From Nemertoderma westbladi (Eukaryota > Xenacoelomorpha > Nemertodermatida > Nemertodermatidae): 64,000 bases of DNA. Numbering within the stretch: position 1 is the first letter of the stretch; every line of letters starts with the position of its first letter. Of this stretch, positions 54,870 through 64,000 are shown piece by piece. Below the pieces are notes generated by a model, which saw only the letters and a program-made list of their open reading frames with translations, did not search any database and was not told the DNA's origin. The DNA lies in NCBI GenBank assembly GCA_032718475.1, contig JAUCBJ010008823.1, forward strand, positions 19,828-83,827, in the 5' to 3' direction. A program made the position numbers and the translations under genes.

Positions 54870-55475
54870 ACATTTGAATTTGTTTACATGCAGTATGCTT
54901 GATGCATAAGCTAGTGAAAATAATTGGCCAAATTAGTATTTTGCACAAAATATAATACTTTATAAAATACTTCACTCCGCAACATTTTACAGGATCCGGA
55001 GCAGGAGCCAGAACTGTAGGCCGGAGCTCCAATCGAGCCCTTCTCCATCGGTGCATATGAAGGTTATAATATATATGTACTAATTGCATGATCTCATTTG
55101 GAATCCCATATGCATGAAGAATTTGCATTATGACACAGAATAGAAGGCCTTCAAGAAATCCACAAATATGACAGCTAGATATCTGTCTTACTTTGTTGAC
55201 ATTTTCGAAACCAATTCTAATTCCAACGCACTAGACTTACTTTCTAAGGATTCCTGATGCGATTCAGCACTATTCGGTAGAATGATTTTCAGTATTCTAG
55301 ATAAGACTAATTCCATGATATGTCTTTGGAATTGGAATACCCAATTAGTCTTCTGTTATTGTGGTGCAATCCTAGTGAGGTACACTTCTACTAGAATAGG
55401 GTTGACTAGTTGAACGATCTTAAAGACCTCTGGGGGCACATCATCAACACCAGATGCCCTATTGGTTTTAATGTC
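54870..55475 (-). mobile_element. LINE reverse-transcriptase relic
   Basis: The minus strand reads ASGVDDVPPEVFK (55428-55465), then a decayed stretch with RIVLNRIRN, then VIFVDFLKAF (about 55143-55175, RT motif A with its Asp), and after a frame change MQILHAYGIPNEIMQL (about 55080-55128). These are consecutive blocks of the non-LTR retrotransposon RT of RTE/CR1-like elements. Several stops and frameshifts interrupt it, and the inverted GAGCCGGAGCC repeat at 54987-55045 is inserted into it. Dead copy. Confidence 0.8.
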
Positions 55476-56808
55476 CAGAATATGAAAACAGACAAGACCC
55501 CTTCGAATTTTATATCACCTATATTGATGTCGGAGAGTATTGTTTATGATGCAGGCAGGCTTCAGAGTTGTAGAGATATTGTGTTTGTGCATCGTCTGTC
55601 ACTCTCTTTGGTCTTTGTCCAATGCCTCTCGCAGGTCTAGAATGCATATCTGGTGCTGGTTGCCAGAAAATTAGATCTCATAGTTTACTTTTCCAGCGGT
55701 GTCAACTTAATCGTAATATGCATTCACGTTAGTTGATGCAGGTGGTATTGTACTATATAGTTCTGTGTTTGTCATGTGTTGTCTCCAGCTGATATATAGC
55801 GATGCCCTTTGTAGTCTTAAATAATAAATATCAATTCGCTGTTCAAGTCATTTCATCAGTGTCCTTATGTGTTAGCCCCGTACTATAAAATGTGTTGTAA
55901 ATGCTATAAGCCTATTTTTTTCAAAAAAGGTAGTTGCTGTCGATGTTTTGGAATATTATTAATTAACAATAAATTGACTGCAACCGATACTGCTCTTTAT
56001 CTCCATTTAAAATATATGTTGACATTCCATATGTGACAGTGTTGATGGATTATATACTGCAACATATTGGTCATTTTGTTGGAGGAAGAAGTGAGTAGAG
56101 CAATTCAGAGTACTTCAGATCACTATGATATGGTGTAGCTGGGAAAATCACTTAAAAGGAGAATTTAGATGAAGACAGAGATGGTGATGATCTCCTTGGT
56201 TTTAGCAGTGCTACACTGCCAACATACAACTTCCTGAAGAATAATTATAAATTGGTTAAGGTATTCCAATGACAGTCTCCTCTGTGGCAGACTGAATGGA
56301 TTTAGTATGAGTAGGCAGGCAGGCGTAGTAGTATAGGCTAACTGTGAGGAATTGTCAACATGGAAAGACAGGCAGGATCTTCCCATCTTCTTTTTATTGT
56401 TCATCAATAGACCCTTCAATATTGTTTAAGAGCTGTAAGTTATATGCGATCCCATATGAGACTGCAATAATTAAACTACTGTATCATGGTTATACAAATG
56501 AAGAACGTCTTGAAAAACAAAATTTAAATTTGCTGGAAATACAACCATGCAGTTGTTTGAGAGGTATCTGCATGTACCCGTTCATCGCTGTTTAGTAGTC
56601 GAATGGTCTTGTTGATGTCGCCATCTCAAAATGATGCATTATACACTATTCTGTATGGATAATATTCACCATGGATGAGATTTGCGTGCCACTGCTATTA
56701 TAGATAATAATAGAACCCTGTATGTGTGTGTGATCTTGTTCTATGATTTGTTGGTGAGATGAAATTTGGAATCCAGTCATTGAAAATACTGCATTCTGCT
56801 AAATGACA
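55476..56808. other. Intergenic DNA, no gene seen
   Basis: AT-rich and unique-looking. Possible further upstream LINE remnants after 55475 could not be recognised. Short open stretches of 76-84 codons have no family features. Confidence 0.4.
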
Positions 56809-56877
56809 CTGGTCTTACTAATTATAATGCATATGAATACTATTCATATGCATTGTAATTATAATCAGTAAGACCAG
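56809..56877. repeat. Near-perfect 69-bp palindrome
   Basis: The left arm starts CTGGTCTTACTAATTATAAT and the right arm ends ATAATCAGTAAGACCAG. The arms pair almost fully around AATGCATATGAATA/TATTCATATGCATT, with one extra 6-base piece in the right arm. Confidence 0.9.
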
Positions 56878-56979
56878 ATAGGGGTGTCACAATGCTTTGG
56901 CATTGGCATGGGAAAGCAAAGGCAGCTGCCAATCCATCCTCTCATCCTATGTAAACCCAGTATATGTATACACCTCTTA

Positions 56980-57027
56980 GTCTATATCTTTTAAAAACCA
57001 ACAGCTGTTGGTTAGCAAGATATAGAC
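56980..57027. repeat. 48-bp palindrome
   Basis: GTCTATATCTT at 56980-56990 pairs with AAGATATAGAC at 57017-57027, and the centre AACCAACAGCTGTTGGTT is itself a perfect 18-bp palindrome. Confidence 0.9.
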
Positions 57028-57570
57028 AGCCGTCAATGTGAAAACGAGAAGTTTACTATATCTAACTAATATACAACACCTGTAGCTGTCTCAGTCCAAC
57101 TGGATACTTTCGGCAACGTTGCTGTTAATTAATGTAGTGTGATATCCACCTAACACAAAATATATATGTTATAATTATCTCATCGCAGCAAAATTATAAG
57201 TTTAGAATTTAAAGGGTAGTGAAATTCCTAATACATCCAATAATATTTTTATTTTGAAAAATTAAGTCAATTGATACCCTTTTATCATTTGTACAATTTG
57301 TTTTATTTTTTATACAACATTAATTTATTATATTAAAGAATGTGATTATTAGCATAGATACATAAATATTGCGTATCAAATAACTGCTTGTACATGTACA
57401 AAGTCCATGATACTGTAGATTAACATCAATTGAAACTCGTTATTTGTTCTTCTTTTTTAACTATTAATTCCTGATCCTGATTAATGTTAATAGCTAAACT
57501 GAATCTACTGGTTCGAGGTATATCTGCAAGTAACAGAGTGACACATTGAGTGACACAATTTGTGACATAA

Positions 57571-57734
57571 TGAGTGACACATATCACATGTTTATGTTTA
57601 ACTTGAATTATGACACAAGTCATTATCACTTTTAATGATGTAGTGTTGACATTGAGTGACACATGTCACATGTTTATGTTTAACTTAAATTATGACACAA
57701 GTCATTATCACTTTTAATGATGTAGTGGTGACAT
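57571..57734. repeat. Two-copy 82-bp tandem repeat
   Basis: Copies start TGAGTGACACAT at 57571 and 57653 and differ at a few bases. They follow several GAGTGACACA words from 57535 on. The minus-strand open stretch of 78 codons here is a by-product. Confidence 0.9.
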
Positions 57735-58089
57735 TTTAAATAGTTCAGGCTAACCCAACACAGACTTTCATCCTTGACTGTTTGTTGAATTGGAACCAAG
57801 GTGACTTGGTAATCAGAGTGGATGGCTTTACCCCGGTATGCTTGAACATGTTACGACTTCTGTTATCTGGGATCATGGATCCGGAAGTAAGGGTCTTCGA
57901 ATACGTAAGGGAAAGGCATGGGCAGCAATGAATGGGTTTCCAGGATTTGGAAGTCACACATAATACACGAAGTGGGGCCTTCGCGCAGCACGTGACTTAA
58001 ATTTAATTTAAGTACTAATTCGAAAGTATTACTGTATTAGCAAATTTTAAGCAGATTTCGCCTAATCACTTTTTACCTCTTTCATTTCT
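57735..58089. other. Intergenic DNA with a terminal-repeat block
   Basis: GTGGGGCCTTCGCGCAGCACG lies at about 57971-57991, shared with 48820-48840. No gene is supported; a 70-codon minus-strand stretch has no ATG-context or family support. Confidence 0.4.
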
Positions 58090-59110
58090 ATTCAGACATT
58101 TCTGACTCTAGCGGTATAGTGAGAACTGAAGATGGATTAGGGTCTCCAGCCCCACAAAGACACAGCCTATGGATGAATAGTACATACGTACATCGGCCAA
58201 GTTTCATCTTGAATAACGGATAACGAAATGAGAGACGGATCTCACTTTCAGAAATTTCGTCGTATAGCGGCAGACCGATTAAATCTCCCCCCCCCCCCCC
58301 CCCCCCCCCACAAAGACGCAGCATGTGGTCCAGAATATATGGCAAGATTCAGCTTAAACTGATTAAAATCAATGAGACGGGAGAATCTATTCACTTTCAG
58401 GCATAAAGTAGTCCTATAGCGGGTGACTGTTGAACTGATTTACAATAAAACAAATTTTCAACTTGGCAGCTTTAAATTCGACAAAGTTATAAGCATGTCA
58501 ATATCATAACGACGACAACGATTTCACTTTCAGACATTTGGCCCTCTAGCGGCAGACTGGAGAACTGCAGATGGATTCGCCTCCTTTGAAAGTCACAGCT
58601 AATGGTCTAATACATTTCTGCCAAGTTTCAGCTTAAACGGATTAAAAGCAAAGAAATGGGAGGGCATTTAATGTTTAGACATGTGGCCCTCTAGCGGGAG
58701 ACCATTGCACTGATGGTGTCTGAAAGTCTCTCAAAAATCTCAACTTTAGCTCATATTGATACCTACAAATTTTCAACTTGGCAGCTTTAAATCCGACAAA
58801 GTTATTAGCATGTCAAAATCGTAACGACGACAACGATTTCACTTTCAGACCTTTGGCCCTCTAGCGGCAGACTGGAGAACTGCAGATGGATTCGCCTCCT
58901 TTGAAAGTCACAGCTAATGGTCTAATACATATCTGCCAAGTTTCAGCTTAAACGGATTAAAAGCAAAGAAATGGGAGGGCATTTAATGTTTAGACATGTG
59001 GCCCTCTAGCGGGAGACCATTGCACTGATGGTGTCTGAAAGTCTCTCAAAAATCTCAACTTTTTCAACAAAAATCTCAATCTCAACAAATTTTCAACTTG
59101 GCAGCTTTAA
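58090..59110. repeat. Degenerate 315-320-bp tandem repeat with CCCTCTAGCGG cores
   Basis: ACTTGGCAGC blocks lie at 58461, 58776 and 59096. The two full units between them are nearly identical and each holds GGCCCTCTAGCGGCAGACTG and GGCCCTCTAGCGGGAGACCA. More diverged half-units precede (from 58090), including a poly-C run of about 22 at 58287-58308. The same core is found once at 2270. Confidence 0.9.
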
Positions 59111-59144
59111 ATCCGACAAAGTTATTAGCATGTCAAAATCGTAA

Positions 59145-59229
59145 CGACGACGACGACGACGACAACGACGACGACAACGACGACAACGACGACGACGACG
59201 ACGACAACGACGACGACGATGACGACAAC
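59145..59229. repeat. (GAC)n microsatellite
   Basis: GACGACGAC with interspersed AAC triplets. It lies directly between the tandem repeat and the left terminal repeat of the next element. Confidence 0.95.
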
Positions 59230-59267
59230 TATTTGCATAAATTGACCCACCCCCTAACAGTGTCAAT

Positions 59268-59932
59268 TCGCTAAGGCTCCGCCAACTTCGTGGCTCGCCC
59301 CACATCGGAAACTTATGGTCCGATTATTTAGAGTAGCAGTAGTTTCATTGCTTTATTGGAGTCCATGCTGTGCTCTAACTGCTCTGGACACCAAATCTCT
59401 GGTTGGCACATTCACAAGAATGCTACGTCGGGTTCACTTGTCAAGTTCAATGAACACATCTCCAACCAGACACTATATAACATTGGAGGTGTCTCATTGG
59501 TTCCAATGTGAGGACCAGCCTGATCACAATAATGTTGTGCTTTAGCAGCTCCATGGAGAAAATAAGCATGGTGGACAGCCCTGACTTTCTTGAAACGCCT
59601 TTTAAAGGACACTTGAAGATGCGGATAATCTCGCGAAAGTCATTGGGGATAGGGAGTTGTGGCGGTGCAACTTTGTTGATAAGCCGGCATTCTTAATGCA
59701 TGCTGCATTGGGCTTGTCAATTGTTGATTGCATGGTGGTGATAAATATTCTTCGAATCACCAAATTTTACTTTAAGGAGCATCTTTCATCCTTAAGATCA
59801 ATGTAAAATCCTTTACCTGGGAAGGGCGCCAATTGACCATCAGGCCTTGGCATAAGTATAAAGTATACAACTAAGACATACTGATATGATAGGGAAGAAG
59901 TGGGGCGAGCCACGAAAGTAAGCGAGCTTAGC
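59268..59932. mobile_element. Candidate non-autonomous DNA transposon with about 35-bp imperfect TIRs
   Basis: The left end (59268-59303) has GCTAAGGCTCCGCC and CTTCGTGGCTCGCCCCAC. The right end (59900-59932) has GTGGGGCGAGCCACGAAAGT and GCGAGCTTAGC, which is its inverse. A second right-type end lies at 59965-59998, and left-type ends occur at 49377-49410 and 2977-2998. The interior of about 600 bp has only short ORFs with no recognised domain. Confidence 0.6.
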
Positions 59933-60029
59933 ATACGGGTACCACTAACTCAATCGGTTTGTCTGTGGGGCGAGCCACAAAGTAAGCGAGCCTTATCGTA
60001 GTCTGGTACTGTTGCTGCAGGTATAAATC

Positions 60030-60320
60030 CTGCCTTTAAAATTACTTATTTTACCAATTTACCCAAAAAACTGTATTTTTATCAGTTACGGTGTTATACT
60101 AATAATTTCTTGTAGAATATTCCTCAGTAAAAGGTTCTTACGCCATCTAGTGCTATCATACCTGTATTTGAACCAATTCATTGTTAAGAATCATCAATGG
60201 AGTGAGTGATCTCCTAATGGCTCATAATAATTGCATTAGCCCTCCCTGAGTATATAATATTTGTTACCTGTTTATTGGTTCACGGTCCTTGACATAGGTG
60301 ACCATTATTACCGGGTAATG
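60030..60320 (-). repeat. Dispersed repeat, copy B, first part
   Basis: Reverse complement of about 5190-5450, with many substitutions but long shared words such as TTTACCAATTTA and TTCTTACGCCA. The second part of the copy is at 61490-61720. Confidence 0.7.
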
Positions 60321-60326
60321 GGGTGT

Positions 60327-60368
60327 GTGTGTGTGTTGTGTTGTGTGTGTGTGTGTGTGTGTGGTGTG
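60327..60368. repeat. (TG)n microsatellite
   Basis: GTGTGTGTGTGTTGTGTTGTG and a second GT run ending GTGGTGTGTTTG. It sits at the edge of dispersed repeat copy B. Confidence 0.95.
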
Positions 60369-60689
60369 TTTGCCAGAGCGATATCTCAGTTATTTATTAA
60401 TCAATCGAAACAAAATTTGGACAAAAGTTAGATATAGGGATGGCGAAGGCTCATACAAAAAATTGGGTGTCGAGATGGTATTTGTGCGATGTGAGCGCTA
60501 TATTTGCGTGTTTTCGCATGGTTTAGGAAAAAGCTATCTTGTCATAGGGAACGCAATGAATGATTCTGATATTTGGCATGGAGGTACCTGAATTATTTGT
60601 AAATCGATTAACGGAGGCCGATTTTTAAATTTGGACCTACATTATGACCTAATTGAAGATTTAATTAAGGTAATTAATTAGCACTGCTA

Positions 60690-61290
60690 GTACTGTCTGA
60701 TTGTCTGCCTGTAGTAGGCATACCGGACCGGTACTACCTGACCACTGTAGGCCTATCTGCCTATCTTCATACTGTCATAGGTCAGTACAGCAGTAGGTCC
60801 TAGCCTAGCCCTAGCAGTAAATATAATATTTCGCCATGTTCGCAGGCGACTTCGCACTGACTACCAGTAGGCCTATGCAGCTATGCTATGAGATTAACCG
60901 TCCAGTCGTTCAGATGCATATGGTACCGGTACTGGAACGGGTTACGGTTTAATCCTGCATTTGTCAATTACGACAATACCGGTACGACTTTGAGTACCGC
61001 TGTACCGGTACGCGGTAGCCTACCGTTACCGGTTGACCGGTAGGCGTAGGCGGTAGACCTACGGTGCGATGGTAGCCAGCCGGTAGGTGGTAGGCTTACC
61101 GTACCGGTATAAATGTTGGCGGATGGCGGGATGACGTCGTGTGGCGCGTAATTACTTACCGGTTGCCGGTAGACGCCTACCCAACTCGTAACTGGTGGTC
61201 GTGGTCGTGGTGGGATGAGCACAGGAGCATGAGGTCGCCTACGACTGTACGATGGGAACAAGTGAAAAGGAAACATAGGCCTACCCGAAC
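60690..61290. repeat. GTACCGGTA / GTAGGCCTAC-rich segment
   Basis: Words ACCGGT, GTAGGC and CGGTAGGC recur dozens of times, giving many small palindromes, in a stretch more GC-rich than its surroundings. Similar words dominate 30650-30790 and 54395-54550. The minus-strand open stretch of 102 codons is compositional. Confidence 0.6.
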
Positions 61291-61489
61291 GAAAACGTAT
61301 TATTATTGTACTGATTAAGTAGGAGGACCGTGAACCTTCCAGGCTTGCCAGCTTGTTATTACAACTAGTAGCTTTGGAGCTCTGCAGAGATTACTTCTCA
61401 TGCAGACGTTATACCTCTGGTCAGGTCGCTGCCAGTGGTATTTATTACATGCAATTAAGTATCAGTGGTAATCTGGACAATTGTAATAG

Positions 61490-61720
61490 ATAAAAGTGTG
61501 TCGTTCTGTCTCTGACTTACTAAATAATAAATATATGCCGATATACCAGACCATTAATATAAGAAAGGCCCTTATTATTAATTGTATCACGATGGAGAGT
61601 TGTCATAAATTAATTACGATAGAAATATTTATATAATCGTACATAAAGGCAAGTCACTATTTGTGTTTCTCCTAAAGAGAAACACAAATACCGCACTTGA
61701 GTTCTTACAGAATTAATTAG
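61490..61720 (-). repeat. Dispersed repeat, copy B, second part
   Basis: 61497-61640 is the reverse complement of 4735-4880. It ends with a perfect 13-bp hairpin, ATTTGTGTTTCTC (61659-61671) with GAGAAACACAAAT (61677-61689), separated by a 5-base loop. Confidence 0.75.
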
Positions 61721-62345
61721 TCAGTCATTTGCTTGTTATATTGTGTTGTCACGCCCTCCCGGTATCATATCTCAGTTAAATACAATAGATATTCAAATAC
61801 CGTATAGAACCAAATAAATTATAGAGTAAACAAACTTATGAGAGGGAGGCAAAGGGGAAGCGATCGATACAGTAAGCGACCCTTGTTGACAGGTACACTA
61901 GCGCAATCCCATTTATTGTATCAGACCAGCGGTTTAGAACGTCATAAATGCATGAATTCTCAGCTCTGATTGCTACAAGTCAAAAATATACGAAATTGAG
62001 ATTGAAGGAACATAATTTACTAAAAGCGCTAACAGGTACCATTAATCAACCTGTCGTTCTGTTGATCTGTGGCTGTTTTTTTTGCAGTGTTCAATTTTAA
62101 ACGTTAATAACTCGGCCAATCCTCGATGAAATCTATCCAAACTTGGTACACATGTTGCTTGGCAAAAGTTTAAAAATTTTCCAAGCTGAATTTGCGTGTG
62201 GCCTTCAAGAAGCTAAGATAAAAGCATTTAATTAGTTAATTAATTAATTGCGGTAAAAACAGCATTTTCAAGCCTCTTTAAACGGAAATTAATTATTTTA
62301 TAGTATAAGATTTAAATAATTATACTTAAAAATTATACAGGTAAT
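61721..62345. other. Intergenic DNA, no gene seen
   Basis: AT-rich, with no supported coding region. A TTAATTAATTAATTA run lies at about 62233-62249. Confidence 0.4.
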
Positions 62346-62860
62346 CCAATAAACAATCAAACGCCGTTGCTTTCGTCTTAATTTGAAGACGTTACTGCAA
62401 AACCAAATAATATAAATGCTACCATGTATAGCTGAGGTTAATAAATTTTTTAATCATAAAGGATCCAATTTGAAATTAAAAGGTGAAGAATACCAGACTT
62501 TCTGCCGTTATATTTCACTTTGCAGTTACCCCCATGTGAAGAATACCAGGCTTTCACCAAAAATACAGGTTACAGAAGGGCTGAATTTAACCAAAACAAT
62601 AAACGAATTTGTATATTATGTACAGGTTATAAGAGAGAAATAAGCGTTATAAAATACTTTAAATCTTAAATCATTAAATCACTTTAAACACTTTAGATCA
62701 ATTAAAAAAAATTGTCATATTTAAAATTCCAATAAAAAGTCGACCGAAAAGTGAAAATGGTATTCTTCACATGGTCGAATTTAAATGTTAAATAACGAGA
62801 GATGCGGGAACTAAAGACTGGAAATTCGTACCTTTGAAGTTTAAAGTACTAATATGGTTT
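62346..62860 (+). repeat. Dispersed repeat interrupted by a nested MITE
   Basis: 62350-62480 and 62775-62850 together match the reverse complement of 26450-26700. In the 26-kb copy the two halves are contiguous, so the about 290 bp between them here is an insertion. Confidence 0.8.
62484..62772. mobile_element. MITE nested in the dispersed repeat
   Basis: The insert begins GTGAAGAATACCAGACTTTC and ends GAAAATGGTATTCTTCAC, inverted repeats of about 18 bp with one or two mismatches. An internal GTGAAGAATACCAGGCTTTC at 62535-62554 repeats the left end. The empty site in the 26.5-kb copy shows that it moved as a unit. Confidence 0.8.
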
Positions 62861-63042
62861 ATATTACATTATATTGCACATGCATACACTGTCTCAGCTT
62901 ATTCAGTTATTGATTTACTTATTCAGTAGTGCAACCAATCATCTGGTGACTGTTTGGTGGTGGATTGTTATGTTGACAAATGTAAAGGTGTAAATATTAT
63001 CATTATCATTATTAATAAATCCTATAGGGCCTATTAAATCCG

Positions 63043-63079
63043 GGGGGGGGGGGGGGGGTCAATAAGACCCCCCCCCCCG
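63043..63079. repeat. G-tract / C-tract hairpin
   Basis: A run of about 16 G, then TCAATAAGA, then 12 C. The two runs can pair directly, and either could form a G-quadruplex on its strand. Confidence 0.9.
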
Positions 63080-63379
63080 TGGTTTTTTTGTTATAATTCT
63101 GAAACAAACTCAGTTGGGAATATGAAATTTTCTGACTTTTCCTAAAAATCTATTGTCTTCTTAGTATTGAAAACCGTTTTCAAAAATATTGGGTAGTTTT
63201 CGAGTTATAGCACCATTTTTTAACCCTACTTTTGGCACTTTTTTTGAGAAGTTTTTTGAAAGTTATATTTCATTAAATATGATTTGTTACATCTCTATTT
63301 TTTATTTATACCGGTTTTTTGGTGTTAGCAATTGGATGGAATTCATATAAATTAATTTAGAAGTTTCAAACTTGTTTTT

Positions 63380-64000
63380 TTCGGCGGGTGCCAAATTTTG
63401 GTGACAACGCCAAATTTTGAAATATGTCAATTTTGTCAATTGATTATTTCAAACTTGTATTTTACGCAATTGGGGTTTTTTGCACCAAGCTTATCAAACT
63501 TGTATTTTTCGGTGCTGTTTGCAAATTTTGGTGCTAGCACGAAATTTTTAAAAATCCATTCAATAGATAAAATTGCTTGTGACAATTTATTTCTTGCGTT
63601 TTGGATTTTTATGGCTGTTCTGAATTCAATGGAATATATAGTTATCGAACTAGACATCTCCAACTTGTATTTTTCGGAAGTGGATGCAAAATGTGGTGCT
63701 AGCACCAAATTTTGAAAACCATCAAATTTATCAATTGATTGTGTCACCTTGTTTCTTGCGTTATACGGGTTTGTGAGGGTTCTGAATTCGATGGAATCAA
63801 TAAAAATTTCATAAGAGTTTTCAAACTTGTATTTTTCGTCGGTGGGTGAAAATTGTTGTACCAGCACCAAATTTTTGAAAATAAGCAAATTGATCAGTAG
63901 ATAGTATCATTTTGTTTCTTACGTTATTAGGGTTTATGAGGGTCCTGAATCCGATGGAATGAATAAAAAAAGCACTGGATATCGCAAAATTGTACTTTTT
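63380..64000. repeat. Degenerate tandem repeat of about 160 bp, running off the right edge
   Basis: Blocks with TCAAACTTGTATTTTTCGG, a GCTAGCACCAAATTTT-type piece, TTTCTTGCGTT and TTCTGAATTCAATGGAAT recur about every 160-180 bp (near 63455, 63500, 63660 and 63820) and continue at 64000. The minus-strand stretch of 150 codons follows this periodicity (KYKFE and EFRT repeats) and is not supported as a gene. Confidence 0.8.

Noticed and set aside
60968-61276. 102-codon minus-strand Pro-rich ORF
   Set aside because: Explained by repeated ACCGGT/GTAGGC words; no start support or homology.
63398-63888. ORFs of 105 and 150 codons on opposite strands
   Set aside because: Both follow the about 160-bp tandem repeat; the residue periodicity mirrors the DNA period.

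Overview
The window looks like nuclear DNA of an AT-rich, repeat-dense invertebrate animal. The evidence is a spliced TBC1D30-type RabGAP gene with GT-AG introns, a class B2 adhesion GPCR, a BEL/Pao retrotransposon, a LINE relic, MITE-like elements, and many mini- and microsatellites including long poly-C tracts. I cannot name the phylum from sequence alone.

Layout. 1-1688 (-) is a long intronless ORF that runs off the left edge; I do not recognise it, and its upstream side holds a CRE palindrome and CCAAT boxes. 1.7-6.2 kb is intergenic: a 19-bp-TIR MITE, a three-copy 303-bp tandem repeat and a dispersed repeat that recurs inverted near 60-61.7 kb. 6183-23942 (+) holds the last three recognisable exons of a TBC1D30 orthologue. 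The intron after the first of them is about 14.5 kb, and nearly 14 kb of it is a 57-bp satellite of about 244 copies. That satellite is a copy of the exon's own 3' end plus its splice donor, so the intron is a field of decoy 5' splice sites. A second satellite (22 bp, about 93 copies) starts right after the stop codon.

26714-48756 is a complete, very young LTR retroelement on the minus strand. It has a 5-bp GAGTA target-site duplication and two LTRs of about 1.92 kb that differ by only 2 substitutions and 3 indels. At 22.0 kb it is far larger than usual BEL/Pao elements. It carries one 2437-codon Gag-Pol ORF (DUF1759 Gag, zinc knuckles, protease, RT with YVDD, RNase H, a long low-complexity insert, HHCC-DDE integrase, DUF5641). 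It also has a 5' coiled-coil ORF, a post-pol ORF with three CCHC knuckles, two small companion ORFs, a basic RG-tailed ORF, and a captured, decayed integrase-type transposase gene in the opposite orientation. A 20-bp motif recurs at least 11 times in one orientation through the element, in coding and non-coding DNA and in two reading frames.

48.8-64 kb is host DNA. It holds a 51-bp minisatellite, an intact intronless adhesion GPCR (51403-53667, -), a LINE reverse-transcriptase relic, two strong palindromes, a family of elements ending in a CTTCGTGGCTCGCCCCAC terminal repeat, a 315-320-bp tandem repeat, microsatellites, and a MITE nested in a dispersed repeat. Only TBC1D30, the GPCR and probably the left-edge ORF look like host genes; most of the rest is mobile or satellite DNA.
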